64,000 nucleotides of DNA from Hyalella azteca (GCF_000764305.2 NW_025942195.1:1-64000), one strand, 5' to 3'; shown: positions 49,901 through 62,645, counted from the stretch's first letter. Translations and numbers: made by a program. The notes: generated from the letters alone by a model not told the origin.

Positions 49901-51053
49901 TCTAATCTTTGAAAGTTTCGTTTGAAATATTCGCGCGCCAATAAAAAATTTTTAAACAGAACCTTCAATGTTCATATCTGTTAGATTTTTGTAGCCCGCC
50001 GATTCTCACGTTGTCGGCTGTTATAACTTATAACACACATTTGCCTTTACTAAACCTCTACTGGTCCATGCTTTCTTCAAGCGTGTTGCGTGCTAGAATA
50101 AGCACGAGTTTGTACTGATTTAAAAAATAAATAAATAAATACATCCATAAATAAATAAATAAATACATCCATAATCATCCGAAAGAGCAGGAAACAATGA
50201 ATTTTTCATTGACTGTCAGCAAGTTTACGAAAGTCAGTGCTCAAAGACTGTCAGAAATAAAGAAAGTCAAGCTGTCAATGGATCCAGTACGTAGAACTTA
50301 ATACGGATAACATATGACATGAAAAACCAATGGACATTCCCTTACATGCAATGATGCAAGTAGAATCTCTCGGAACAGAGTGTCAGCGGACTGTAAAATA
50401 GATATTTCTTCTTAAAACACGCAAAAGTTGTCATATCAGAATCAATTTAAATGCCATTTGATTTTAAATTTAGTTCTTACAGATCTCGAACTTGTGTATT
50501 AATTATTATAAGTTCAGTGTTATAATTTTCCCAAAAGTTCTCATACTGCCAACCAACTTGAAAATTAATTCCCTTTTAAATTTATGAATAGCAACTTGAA
50601 TGTTTCAATCTACGAGAAACTCGAGAAGACAAGGCTTCAGTTAGCCACCATGTGCATCGCAGGATTGCATTAGTAACGCACTAGTGACTGCTAACTGCGC
50701 CTGATTAGTCTGATCAATTTAATTGAAGGCACTGAGAACCGTGGCCATGATGGACAAGATGCAAGGGAATCTCCTGCATTGAAGCCATTATCGAAATTAG
50801 GTTTGCAAAGTTCGGCTGTTCGTTCGGCACCTATAACTTTACGTTCAAAAGTAAACGAATGAGCACTTCTTACGCATATTGTACTACTATCAAAATATAA
50901 TTATTATTTTCATTTTATTTATCAGGTTAAACGTTATGAAGAAAGTTTATCACAAGTAATCTGTTTCTCACTCACTAATGTGAACACGACTGGTCTGTTA
51001 GGTCAGGTCCATAACATCCAACTACACCTCCACCTTATCAACATAGGGTGAGA
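46931..51053. other. AT-rich stretch without a recognised gene
   Basis: No coding exon, RNA gene or complete element could be supported. Small features only: an A-rich (AAAT)n block near 50125-50165 and a GA-rich stretch at 48340-48560. Confidence 0.4.
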
Positions 51054-51177
51054 CACCTGCTGAGATACGTGTGTACCACCTGCTGAGATACGTGTGTACC
51101 ACCTGCTGAGATACGTGTGTACCACCTGCTGAGATACGTGCGTACCACCTGCTGAGATACGTGCGTATACCACCTGC
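51054..51177. repeat. 23-bp minisatellite
   Basis: Five and a half copies of CACCTGCTGAGATACGTGTG plus TAC. Later copies carry GTGCG. The reverse frame (ISAGGTHVSQQV) is a repeat translation. Confidence 0.92.
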
Positions 51178-52565
51178 CAGCGAGCGCGTGCCCTCTGCCC
51201 AAAAAGTGCTGCACCACCTGGCAACACCCCGGCAACCACCAGCAGCCACAATCGATGCGTTATAAGGATGTTTTAAGTCGACGCTTAACACCAATTTGGT
51301 TGTTGACGGAGCCGATGTGGTGCTGAGGGTCGTTTGTTTGGCCAGCGTTTGTAGGTTGTTTGAGGGCCTCGCCCGCACACAAAGGACTTTAGAGAAAGCT
51401 TTTAGAGCGCCGCAGGCTCGCGCATTTATGACAGAAGGCCTGCACGAGACGCGCCTAAAATGACAGGTCAACCCCACCTCGACTATTGACCGCTTTTTAA
51501 TCTAACACCGGCTTATTTCTCAAGAAATTTCTAAGACGTTCATGAAAATGAGTGAATTTGAACACCGCCTTAAATTCTTTAGTCATTTGCATACTATTGT
51601 TCATGTAGAAAACCACGATAGAAATATTCACTCTACTGTGCTCTACTGAACAAAAGGAGTGTATTTGGTTCGCCACCAACTCGATTTTGTACGTGTGTTC
51701 CTTGCGATAGATGCGTTAGGCTAAATCTACATGATGGTATAATCAGCAACTTACTCGTCATGTGTCATTAATCTGAAACGATTGAAGATTTCAATTCGGT
51801 AAAATTGGTATTACTATATCGATAACAACTTTTTGATCACGGCTCCCGGTACTTATACGCGCTGCTGGCAATTGAAGTGTCCCAATAACTTAAGACATTC
51901 TTTATTATTTATTACATTTATAGATCCGCAACTGCGTGACGCAGCCATGATAATTATATGTTCATGTATTAGCTCTCAATTTCACCGCCTACTTCAAACA
52001 AAGTGATTGGATTCTGCGCCTGCTCAATTCACAGAAACATTCTTCATGCTGCACACTTCTTGTCACAGTCACGTGGAAACCGTAAAATATATCCCGTTGT
52101 CTTAGGTACAATGGCGGGTTCAGTGTTCATTAAACCACGGTTACAGTAAAATACTTTATTGCGCGAGACATCACATTACACTCTTCAAACGTGGGAACTG
52201 TAGCACTTGTTTACGATCAAGGCTTGGCAAACGGGCAGCGATTAGTTTTCAGTCTACTAGGACAAGCTTCACGAACCATAAGATGCTGCTTCCGAGATTA
52301 CGTTCCTACTGATAAATTGTCCTATCCGCAATCTCTTCCAATACTCTCTAAAACATTTAAAACATTCCTACAATTCCAAAACTGGTTTATTCTTAATTGA
52401 CAACATATTTATTTACGTAATAATATCACTCGTTTGCTTGAATCGCAAATTCACTAAAAACTTAATAGCAAAGAAAACTCCACAAAAATTCATTGAATCG
52501 CAAATTCACTAAAAACTTAATAGCAAAGAAAACTCCACAAAAATTCATAGTATCTTTAAAGAAAA

Positions 52566-52592
52566 CGTATCGGAGTCCAGCTCCATCGTCAG
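52566..52592 (-). ncRNA. Possible degenerate hammerhead ribozyme core in the Penelope-like terminus
   Basis: Reverse strand: CTGACGA, then a GGAG/CTCC stem with loop CTGGA, then GATACG. The hammerhead core is CUGANGA-stem II-GAAA. The first part matches exactly; the second reads GATA. Hammerhead motifs are known in Penelope-like terminal repeats. Helices I and III and the cleavage site are not convincing here. Confidence 0.3.
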
Positions 52593-52668
52593 TTAGAAAA
52601 TTCTAGAACACAGATAAATCAATGATTAGTACAGTCAAGAATACAACCAAAATCCTAAGCTGCAAAAC

Positions 52669-53019
52669 CTACCTATTTACAATTTCAAGCGGGTAAGAGC
52701 TAAAAGCTAAATTCAAACTAGGCCTATGTTTAAAAATATACAATGATTCTAAAATGCGCAAATCAGAAACACCGGAACTGGAAGCTAAAACTTTGAAGTC
52801 ACTGCCAGAAACTGGAACATCGCACTGCTCGGCGTGAACCCGCACAGCCGAATGAGGTGGGCGCGACAGTAAGTTACCAGTTCTACAACTCCTGCCCCTA
52901 TGTTCTGCGACCCGAGAATAAAGATTGCGATACGTCATTCCGACGTACGCAGATGCACATCGTGCACAACTATATTTATAAACTAGGGACGCTCGCATAT
53001 GCACAGGGAGAGTATCTTT
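52669..53019 (-). pseudogene. Penelope-like GIY-YIG endonuclease domain
   Basis: Continues the RT frame after one stop codon. It reads VYKYSCARCASAYVGMTYRN then LYSRVAEHRG, the Penelope variant of GIY-YIG (Y-x-C-x2-C linker, AYVGMT for YIG, R-x5-R-x2-EH). Downstream are CDVPVSGSDFKVLASS and RILESLYIFKHRPSLN with the conserved Glu of ESLYI. The domain nicks target DNA for retrotransposition. It runs to a natural stop at 52669. Confidence 0.83.
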
Positions 53020-53700
53020 TTACCTAAAAAAAGAACCGATTTTAAAATGGTTGACCAATATGACACGAAGATTAACATTTGCGAAATACTTAGAAAACAA
53101 AAGTTTTAGCTCTCTTGACATAGTTTCGGATGCAGGGCCGAAATTTGGAAGAGAGCAATAAACAACATCCCTATTGTCGCGCTCGGGAGCAACCTCATGG
53201 TACCGCTTGGACATGAATTTCTTTATTTGGGTAAACACCAGATAAGGATGCTTAAAAAGTAAAAAAGTGTCATCAACGTATCTGTTGTAGAATATTGGCT
53301 TAAAATCAAGAGGGCAATTGGACAGCCAGGAAACCTCGTGAAAACACATAAAAATATTCGCAAAGGTTGGGCCGAGCGGAAGACCCATGCCCAAACCGTC
53401 AATCTGTCGGTACAACTTGTTAGCAAATATGAAAAAAGAGTTTAAAACAGATAATTCCAAAAGAGATTTAAAAAAATTACGTTTCAAACCTATAACGAGG
53501 TCATTTACATCCTTAAACAAAGATTTCAGGCATATATCTATGGTTTCATGAAGAGGCACATTAGTAAATAAATTTTCCACATCAAAAGAGGCCATAGTTA
53601 GGTCCTGAACGTTGGTAAAATCCTTTAAGCGGTCCACAAACGTATAAGAATTGTCTACAGTATACTTATTAGTCGTGAGACAGTTCAAAACAGGTACCAA
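53020..53700 (-). pseudogene. Penelope-like reverse transcriptase, partial
   Basis: The 226-codon frame contains ASFDVENLFTNVPL (RT motif with the first catalytic Asp), DGLGMGLPLGPTFANIF, and NRYVDDTFLLF with the YVDD catalytic pair. These are typical of Penelope-like RTs, which are related to telomerase RT. It lacks the N-terminal fingers region and ends at an in-frame TAA, after which the same frame continues into the endonuclease. No splice signals explain the stop. The catalytic residues themselves are intact. Confidence 0.85.
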
Positions 53701-53779
53701 GCTTCAACGATACGTTTTCTTTAAAGATACTATGAATTTTTGTGGAGTTTTCTTTGCTATTAAGTTTTTAGTATATTTA

Positions 53780-56700
53780 TTTACTAAACGCTTATATCTA
53801 AAAATCAAATCACTTTAAGTCCAAGACTTTAGAGACATTTAAAACTACGATAAAAAATCCCCAAATCGCTGTGATTGCCCTACCACAATTTTCTTCCATG
53901 CACGAGACCAGCGAGAGTGCGCCTCACTGGCATTATTTTTTACCAATAAGTGCCTCGCATATTTTCTAGGCACGACAATGCCGCAATTTTATCCTTGGGC
54001 GCATTGAAAGAGGCTCCAAACAACGGCCAGAGGCAGGTTAATGGGTCGATTTTATGGCCGTCTTAAACTTGTTGCTCACCGCCCAAATGCTTCAAAATGA
54101 ACAGAAATTTTGAAGAGTCTTGGAAACGCCGAGTAGCCGTGAAGGGCCACTCGAGAGGGGCCTTTGAAGGGGCGAATTGAAGAGAGGGCGTGAGTTGCCG
54201 CAGGGGTTAAAGAGGGAGAAGAAGAGTGTGGTTGGCAAGGTTTGTGATGAAAAAGGTTAGCGTTAGAGCAGCATGAAGATTGTAAGTGGGAATGTGTGTT
54301 GTAGCATGAAGGGTAGCGCAGGGAAAAGTGAGTGTTCACAGAAAGATCTTTATTGGATCCAAAGCTTAGAGTGGGCGAAGACGAGTGACGACAGGTGTAC
54401 GGTGAAATTAGCGTTATCGTGAGAGAAGAAGATAAGAATAAAACTAAAGAGGGTTAAGAACGGGGCCATGTTTGCATATGCCTCAGTGGCCCCCGCGTGA
54501 AAACTAAAGAAAATTGAAGGTGAGCGGCCCCCAAGCACGGAGAGCGTGAGTCTCAAGAAAACAAAACGCATGCCTCCAGAAAGGACAGATTAATTCTCAG
54601 GAAAGGAAATGGTAGGTCTCATTATAGGATACTATAGTGGGTCTCATTAGGTATAGGATACAGTAGGTCTGAGGAAAGAAAAGAGTAGGTCTCGAGAAAG
54701 GATTGAGCTGGTCTCAGGGAATGAAATAGTAGGTCTCAAGAAAGAAAAGAGTAGGTAATAGGTATCAGGAAAGGAAAAACTATGTCTTAATAAAGAAAAA
54801 AGTAGGTCTCAGGAAATGAAAAAGTAAGCTTCAAGATCGAAAGGAGTGAGTAGACATCAAGAAACGAATGAGTAGGTCTGAAGACAGGATAAACGGCTGC
54901 AACAAAGAGAATATACGAAAAAAAAAGGAGTGTTAATTTGTTCAGGTTGATACATGTCTTAGTATTGAGATTCTGCATTTGCTTGTAGGACAGAAAAAAA
55001 CGAGTTTAAAATTTTTAAGAATTCAAACATCAGCGGGAACTCATCTGTATTAGAATATGGTATTATAAAAGCTTCTAGCGCTCCAACACCGAATGGTATT
55101 TGAAAAGCTTACAGCGCCGCACTGCCGAATGGTGTTGGTGATGTTAAAAGCTATTCGTCATCGAAATGAAGCTCATAAGCGCTCGAAGAGATATTGGAAA
55201 ATTTCTGTAAAATTAGCTGTTAAACCAAAACATAGTGAGAAATCGCTTGAGATTCTTTTTCGATTTGAAATATCTCTTCGAAAAATGTTCAAAGCATCAC
55301 TGAAGCATTTAATTCAAGATTGCATAGAATCTTAACATTTTTCGACTGGCCATTCAAGTTGGACACTTCAAAGAGTACGATCTGCAGAAGTTTTAAAGTG
55401 AATAGCAGGAATCAGCCGAGCACGAGCTGGTAACACAACTGCGGCGCATATTCCAGACAAAGACAAATGCCTAAAGGAGTGAGTATTAGTTTACCTGTCT
55501 GTATAATTTTTAACTGAAATGTTCTTTTAAAGTTTGCCATGCATTTGCGATTATTTTTTAAACTTATTAGCCACTGTATCTATTTTTATCTATTTATTCT
55601 CTATTCCACTGTATCTAAGTTGTTATCGGCTTTGATTATTAATTAAAGTTGATAAGATATGTCATAAATAAATTAATTTTTTTGTATAAAGTTATTCATA
55701 CGAATTTATATTTGGGTTGCAATAAAGCAGCGGCTCCCGTGTTCAGAATGCAGAGGACATGAGAAGCTCAGGCGGTTATCGCGTTCGAAGTCGCCTTTCC
55801 AATTTGGTCGACGCTGCAAAACTTTTGCGATAGCAGTCCGTTTTATAGTCGGAGTTTTGTTGACAATTTGGGCGATAGCAATCGAGTTAAATGGCTTTTT
55901 GAAATAGTAGTTTGTGGTGCCGCGTAAAATTTGTCGCGGTAACTTTGAACTGTTGCAAGATCGTGCACTGTACGTTGGGAACGCTGAGAATAATATTTTA
56001 GAACGCAGAAAAAACTTTGAATACAGGTAATTCATGCCGTAAACGAGGAGAATTGACAATTACATATTGACACATTACATATTTTTCAACATTGACACAT
56101 TAAATATTGTGCTTTCATGTTAAGAAAATCTAGTAGTAATGTAGATGTTTTCTTCGATTAATTAATTGGGCGTGAAGCCACGGATCATCCTCTGTTTTTG
56201 CGGAGTCTAAAATTCTCTATAGGATATTTAGAAATATATTAAAATTTTATTGGCAGAAGGTATTGTCAGGTTACCCGTCACAATTTGAAATTCGTTAATA
56301 AAGCAGGAGCCATGTTTGTCACGTGAATGGCTGTGATTGTGAGCAGCATTTCAATAGAAGCTACCCACCGTATATCTCGGGCAGGAACATACACGCCTTT
56401 TGTTCCTTCAGGAGTCGCCGTCTGAAGGAAAGATTACATGAAGAAAGACTTCCAGCGAGAATGCAAATATATTTCCTGAGAAAAAAACACACGAGGCGCA
56501 AGAACTGAACCTGGATAAAGAAAAGTGTGAGATAAGGTTGGCAGAAGAGTTTCTAGATGACAGGAAAATGAGTTTTTTTTCTGTTCGAGTATTTTTTCGC
56601 AATTAAAAAAAATTGAAATAATCCTTGAGATTTAAAAGGGTCCTGCGCAGTTATTAGCCTCTTTGATCTTCACGCAGCTCATCATCCTAGCTTTTTCATG

Positions 56701-57265
56701 GCTCGTTATTTGCATGCAATAAAAATACGGAAGTGGAATCGAACGTAAAAAATGTTGCGATTATCATTAAATATCGTCAGTGCTTGATAACAGCACTCTA
56801 GCATCGATATCGCTTGTCTGATGCGTGCCTATCGAATGTTTGTCGTGCGGGTCTACAGTATTTTCAAACAGAACTTTTACCTGTGCGATGTTGAGTGCAG
56901 ATGTAACGAATCACATGCACTTAGAATATGAGAGTGGGTGGCCTCACACAGAACGATTGGATTAACACATTTTATAAGTAAGTTGTTGGCCTCGGAAATC
57001 TCTTATGCAAGTCAACAGCTTCATATAGCATATATACAAATTGATAGCCTCGGACGCAAAAGTAAAAGGCCTCTTACATCTTATATATAATACTTGGATC
57101 TCAAATATACAATTGTATGGCCAATCATGCAGGTCTCGCAATGAGATGAACGTACATTTCAATGGAGCCACGCTTCTACAATGCAATTAGAGAGTCTCAT
57201 AAATATGATATCAGAGCAAAATGTTCGGTGCCTCAGAGTGGAAGAATAGTCCAATAAGCGAGATC
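53780..57265. other. No gene recognised; loose GGTCTC repeat at 54600-54870
   Basis: A degenerate repeat of about 20-25 bp (GTAGGTCTCAGGAAAGGAAA) spans roughly 54600-54870. The rest is AT-rich with no supported coding exon. Confidence 0.45.
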
Positions 57266-57269
57266 AGTT

Positions 57270-57755
57270 GCCGCGGCGCAACATTAGCGCAGTGGCTGCG
57301 GCGCAGCATTAGCGCAGCACGGCGCAGCATTAGTGCAGTGGCCACGGCGCAGCATTAGCGCAGTGACCGCGGCGCAGCATTAGCGCAGTGGCTGCGGCGC
57401 AGCATTAGCGCAGTGGCTGCGGCGCAGCATTAGCGCAGTGGCTGCGGCGCAGCATTAGCGCAGCACGGCGTAGCATTAGCGCAGCACGGCGTAGCATTAG
57501 TGCAGTGGCCCCGGCGTAGCATTAGCGCAGTGGCTGCGGCGCAGCATTAGCGCAGCACGGCGTAGCATTAGCGCAGCACGGCGTAGCATTAGTGCAGTGA
57601 CCGCGGCGCAGCATTAGCGCAGTGGCTGCGGCGCAGCATTAGCGCAGCAGCACGGCGCAGCATTAGCGCAGCACGGCGTAGCATTAGCGCAGCACGGCGC
57701 AGCATTAGCGCAGTGGCCACGGCGCAGCATTAGCGCAGCACGGCGCAGCATTAGC
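57270..57755. repeat. GC-rich composite minisatellite
   Basis: Mixture of a 25-bp unit (GCGCAGCATTAGCGCAGTGG plus CTGCG) and a shorter 17-bp unit (GCACGGCGTAGCATTAG). The two are interspersed, showing that unit length itself changed by internal deletion. It is CpG-rich compared with its AT-rich surroundings. Confidence 0.92.
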
Positions 57756-57759
57756 ACCA

Positions 57760-60530
57760 GACGGCGCGTCAACAAAAGGGTTGACGAGCGACCTGTCATG
57801 GACGTGTTTGCTGTTGAGCCCTGGTGTTGTAATAGCCGCCAGCTCCCGGCTCCGTGATGGCTTAATGAAACAGATCATGTCACTCTCTTGTATGTGAGTA
57901 CACATGTACAGTTTGTACACTAACACATGCGTGAGTATGTATATACACATACACGCATACGTGTCTCATATTGTGTCTCATACACAACCGAACATATTCA
58001 AGTATCGTACAGTGTTGTTCTATTAATATAATGTTCATTTAATTTAATTGACACGATAATGAGACTGAACGTAAAATGGATACATAAAAACAGCATTCGC
58101 GACAATATGTTTGAGGTTAGGAGTAGATGCAAGCTAGCATCAGGACATTGGTTTGTGCCCTTGCGTTCTTAAACATCGAGGGAATGTTTCGTATTGCACA
58201 TCATCAAGTCAGCCTGGCGTACGTTGGCAAGAACAAATTATTGAAATACGTTGTCTCAAACCTCGTAAAATGTAAAGAATGCATATGCGTATATTTAAAA
58301 TTATATTTTACTCCAATTTAGAAAGCAAATTTCAATCTTTATCCAACCCTGCTCTCCTCGCAAAGCCTTAGCATACTCATACTTGTAATAAAATATCACT
58401 ACTCGATAATATCGTAAATAATCCGGCTAGATCTGTCAGCGCTCAAACAAGGAAACATTGATTTAAATATGAATATTTAAATCAATCAGTAGTATTTATT
58501 TTATGAAACTGCCAATGATTCTGACGGAATACAATTAAGTACTCCTTATATTCTTTATGTACATACTTGTTCGGCAAACAAGTACATAATCCTTAAAACT
58601 TATTCCTCCCTTGCCAAGACCTCATTCATGGACCTGACAATTGACTCCGCGTGGTTTGATTTAAATACTGGGAGGAGAAAGGCCAAAATGTGAATATAAA
58701 ATAAGATTTTAATTTTTGAATTATCATTAAAAAGTTAAACATTTAAATTTGCTTTGAAGTTTAAACTAGAAGCTTAATGGATTTCGGGGCTAAATGTTGA
58801 TTAGCAGGCTGCATTCTTAAATTTGAATAACGTTCATTAGCGTCGGAATTATGTAGTAAATGCCGAATTTGAGGCGATGGATTTCGGAATGAGAGAATTT
58901 AGGAAGAACAGAATAACGGAATTTCTATATTGCAGTAATTATGAATACCTTAAGCGCCGGGTCAATGCGCTAAAATATAATAAAAATACATGATTAAGAA
59001 ATTTCAACCGTGTCCACTGATGAGATGGAAGCTCTCCAAAGCTATGCGACATGACGATGTCAACCTAAACGGAATTATAGAAACTTGTTCCTTCGAATGT
59101 TTGGTAATGTGGTGTGTTTAAGTTATTTGTAGCTTTATATCAACTACAAATCTTTCTAATTGCATACGCATCCAATATTCATTTTTATTCAATTTGGCAA
59201 ACTTCAGGACAAAATCACGAGCAAAGTAAGCAACTTACCCACCTAAGATCGACTACCTGTTCTGTTTGTGTCAATTTATCAAGCGAGAATTCCAGTTCAT
59301 TCTGGCAACGGATTCTGTTCAATGTTCAATTTCGTAGGCAAAGACTATAAATTACCTACATGTGATACATATGCATCATGATGAACATACGATGCGTAAC
59401 GAGTATACTTTTCTTGGAAGGATGAATAATAATAAAATAAATAAATAATGATTGTATTCATTTTTAGTTTGTCGAGCAAATGATGGAGCTGCACTCCGAA
59501 ACGTTTTTGATATCGATATTCTGAAATAGCTTGGCGTTTTCTTTGCTTTTAAATTCCTAGTAATCATAAAATTGTTTTAAATTTTCACTACGACACTCCA
59601 AGCATATAACTAGACCGATGAGCCCGCCATGGGGTTGCCCTTGACTCCCCTCACACACTCGAGGGGATTAGAGGCCGTATTAGCGCTGTTGACACAAGGA
59701 TTAACTGGTAAGGCGGGACCTACACCGGAGTTGACAGGCTGTTGTCACCCCAACCCCATGGCGACAAACCCTCAATCCTTCAATTTAATTTTGTGTTCGC
59801 TGCAGGAAAACAGAGTAAGGGCTTCTGAAAGCGACAAAATTGTGTGTAAATTCGTATGGTATTTTTTCAGCGATTTTGTGGTGTGCTTGGTCGAGCTCCC
59901 CATACTATATCAAATTTATACCTGCAGCATCATACCATGCAGTTATATTATTAGAAAATCAAACGTTATTTTAAATTTAGGGCTTGGAGCACAAAGATGA
60001 ATTGAGCGAAATGTGTGTAACATTATTGATGGCTTCACAATTTGTGCCCGAATCATTATTAAGGAATAAGAAATTTTTTTTAAAATGATTCGAACTCAAA
60101 GTGACAAAGGATTCGAACTTTAAAAGAGCTTTCCAGACTACATGAATAAAAGAGATAAACACAAGTTTTGCTGCAGCCTAGAATCATCTTTTATAAACAT
60201 TTTATTCCGATTTTTAGATTTGATAGATTCAGTGAATGTGAAGAATATTGAAGGTTCTGCAAAGATTAAAGTAAAGTTTGTACTCATACCTAACCAAAAT
60301 TAAAAAGGACTTATAAAATTCAATTGAAAATATTAAAGTAATATAATCGAGCAGCTTCTCACCGACGATTAATTAATAGATGATTTAAGAAATAGATATT
60401 TAACGTAAAGATTCCTTATACTGTTGTTCGCATATGCATCTCTAGGGCCGAGATTTGTTAATACTTTCCTCGTTGGACTCGACGCAATTAATTGGCAATA
60501 ATGCCAATAAAAGTTGTAATTAAATCTTCA
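57760..60530. other. No gene recognised
   Basis: AT-rich. A GC-richer patch at 59620-59760 has an open frame starting MGLPLTPLTHSRGLEAVLAL and a donor-like ACTG|GTAAGG at 59708, but there is no partner exon or family match. Confidence 0.35.
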
Positions 60531-60539
60531 AACATCACA

Positions 60540-60768
60540 GTCATGACTGCCTGTGATGACCACAGCCGCCATGACTGACCCTGCGCTCATCACAGTCACG
60601 ATAGCCTGTGATGACCACAGCAGCCATGACTGACCCTACACTCATCACAGTCACGATAGCCTGTGATGACCACAGCCGCCATGACTGACCCTACGCTCAT
60701 CACAGTCACGATAGCCTGTGATGACCACAGCCGCCATGACTGACCCTACGCTCATCACAGTCACGACT
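60540..60768. repeat. 55-bp minisatellite with a hairpin in each unit
   Basis: Four and a bit copies; CATCACAG recurs at 60588, 60643, 60698 and 60753. Each unit holds CATCACAG...CTGTGATG, a perfect 8-bp inverted repeat with a 10-nt loop. Confidence 0.9.
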
Positions 60769-61206
60769 GACGTCAGACCTGATGGCTGTGACGCACAAAA
60801 GACGTGCGCGCAACGTCGTCAGGTCACGTGGCCGGCGTAAGACGAGCGACGGGCAATGACGACCGAATGACTGAGGGTAAGGGAAGTTGAGAGAAGGGAA
60901 GAGAGCCCTCACCAAAAGATGCTGGCATGAATTGAGAGGGAAAAGATGGACAATAACTGGTGGATGAAGATGGCAAAAGGTCACAAATTGAGAAGAAGGA
61001 ATGAAGGGAATGTTCAGAGGGGAAGCAATAGGCATAGATCGAGGCGTGCAGGAAAGGTATAGGGCTATATCGTGGGATGAAGCGTAGCTTGCTATACAAC
61101 GGGAATAGACAATACGACAAATTACATAAATTGTAATTATATCTGAGCCTGAATTAATACGATTCGTAAACTAATTGTATAGAAACTCAATCGACATTTG
61201 ACCGCC

Positions 61207-61375
61207 GCTGCTGCTGTGTGGTCATTAATGACCTTAAGACAAGCGCTGCTGCGTGGACGTCATTAATGACCTTAAGACAAGCGCTGCTGTGTGGCCGTCA
61301 TTAATGACCTTAAGACAAGCGCTGCTGTGTGGCCGTCATTAATGACCTTAAGACAAGCGCTGCTGTATGGCCGCC
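61207..61375. repeat. 38-bp minisatellite carrying a palindrome
   Basis: Four and a half copies of a unit with GCGCTGCTGTGTGGCC followed by GTCATTAATGACCTTAAGAC. Each contains the palindrome GTCATTAATGAC, extended to GGTCATTAATGACC in the first copy. Confidence 0.9.
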
Positions 61376-61513
61376 ACCTTAACGATTATTGACCATCGTC
61401 CGGCCTAATGGCCACCGGCCGCCGCCGTGTTGACAGAATTAAGTCGTCGCGCAAACGACGGCGACCGCAGCAATTAACGCGCCCATCCGACGCCGCTCGA
61501 TGACCTAGGGCAA

Positions 61514-61937
61514 GATCTGCAGATCGCGAGATCTCCTGGCCTTCGGTGGATCATAAAGCGGGGCCACGCGGTCGGTAGATCACAAGATCTTCAAACCATT
61601 TGATGATCATAGACTTCCGGAATCTCTGGCTGAAGATCTTTAGTTCTTCGGTTCATTTGAGAGAGATCGGTGAACATATGAAAATTGTCGAGATCGAGCA
61701 ATATGGGACGAGTAGATCATTAGATATTCGAGAAAAGTCAGTGTTGCCAGCAGATCGTGGGATCCGTGGGTCATGTCATGATCGCAGAGATCAGGTTGCG
61801 GTGCGTGCAGGTTATGAGATCTCATGAGTTTTTGATAAAAGAAAGAGCGTTTAGATTATCCTCGAAGATCGAGAAGATCAGTCAGGGGCTGACATTAGAC
61901 TATAGATCAAGCCTGTCCAAAACAAAACAGACCGATC
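61514..61937. repeat. GATC-dense block
   Basis: Twenty GATC tetramers in 424 bp, mostly as AGATCN, at irregular spacing of 5-60 bp. No regular unit survives, so it may be a decayed short tandem repeat. An open frame crosses it but looks incidental. Confidence 0.75.
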
Positions 61938-62573
61938 AATCATGCATCAACTAGAAATTTTAATGTAAAATATTTTATACCTATTTGAGTCCATATAAAT
62001 GGACTTAAATAATTTAAATTACTTCTAATTAACTCCTTAAAAGTTTAAGTTGTGTGGCACCAAGTTTGCATATTTAAATAAGTTATTGCAGTATGTGATA
62101 TCGATCAGGAGTTCTACAATGGGTCGTATTTAGTTCATTTTTATATTACGAGAAAGCCGCTTAAACCTTTGACAAAAGATGCACTGCATTTATCAAGAAA
62201 AACCTGCTTAGCCACTTGGCTTCGCTTGTCCATTATCGGATCTTCCTCGTGTCAGGACACAGGTAACGATGTCATCCTTGGTTTGCGTTTCCAATATATG
62301 TTTCTTAAACCATTTTCTGCTCCAGGCATCTAACCGTGCTTCACCCATCGCGGATAAACGGACTTACCAATTAAACTAAGAATTTACCAGACATTTGATC
62401 CACCATCAGTCCTAGGATTCACTCATCAGACCTCGGATCAACACATCATACCGACAGTTTACTGATCACACTCAACGAAGTCATGAGTCAGTGGGGCAAT
62501 CTAGGCCTATTCCTTGTATTCACAGCACAGAAAATTTCCCATGGCTGATCGGCTGGGCAAATTCCTGGGACGT

Positions 62574-62645
62574 TATGACACAAGTGGCGTGTGTCGGAGG
62601 CTTGTGTCACGACACAAGTGGCGTATGGCAGTGGCTTGTGTCACT
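62574..62645. repeat. Short duplication of about 35 bp
   Basis: GACACAAGTGGCGT followed by GGCTTGTGTCAC appears twice. ACACAAG and CTTGTGT within each copy are inverted relative to one another. Confidence 0.7.

Larger units (their letters stand above)
52443..53772 (-). mobile_element. Penelope-like retroelement, 5'-truncated, with inverted terminal repeats
   Basis: The reverse strand carries a reverse transcriptase part followed by a GIY-YIG endonuclease part, the order diagnostic of Penelope-like elements. The body is bounded by a perfect 65-bp inverted repeat, 52508-52572 and 53708-53772. The left end also has a second tandem copy of 54 bp (from 52443). The RT starts at about its second conserved block right beside the inverted repeat, so the N-terminal part is missing. 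A TAA at 53020-53022 splits the RT and endonuclease in the same frame. It is probably a dead copy. Confidence 0.85.

Noticed and set aside
60080..60125. tRNA-like GATTCGAACT boxes
   Set aside because: No A box at the right distance and no cloverleaf; the two GATTCGAAC copies are a small local duplication.
61514..61937. Bacterial contamination suggested by GATC density
   Set aside because: No bacterial genes around it and flanked by the same kind of minisatellites as the rest of the window.
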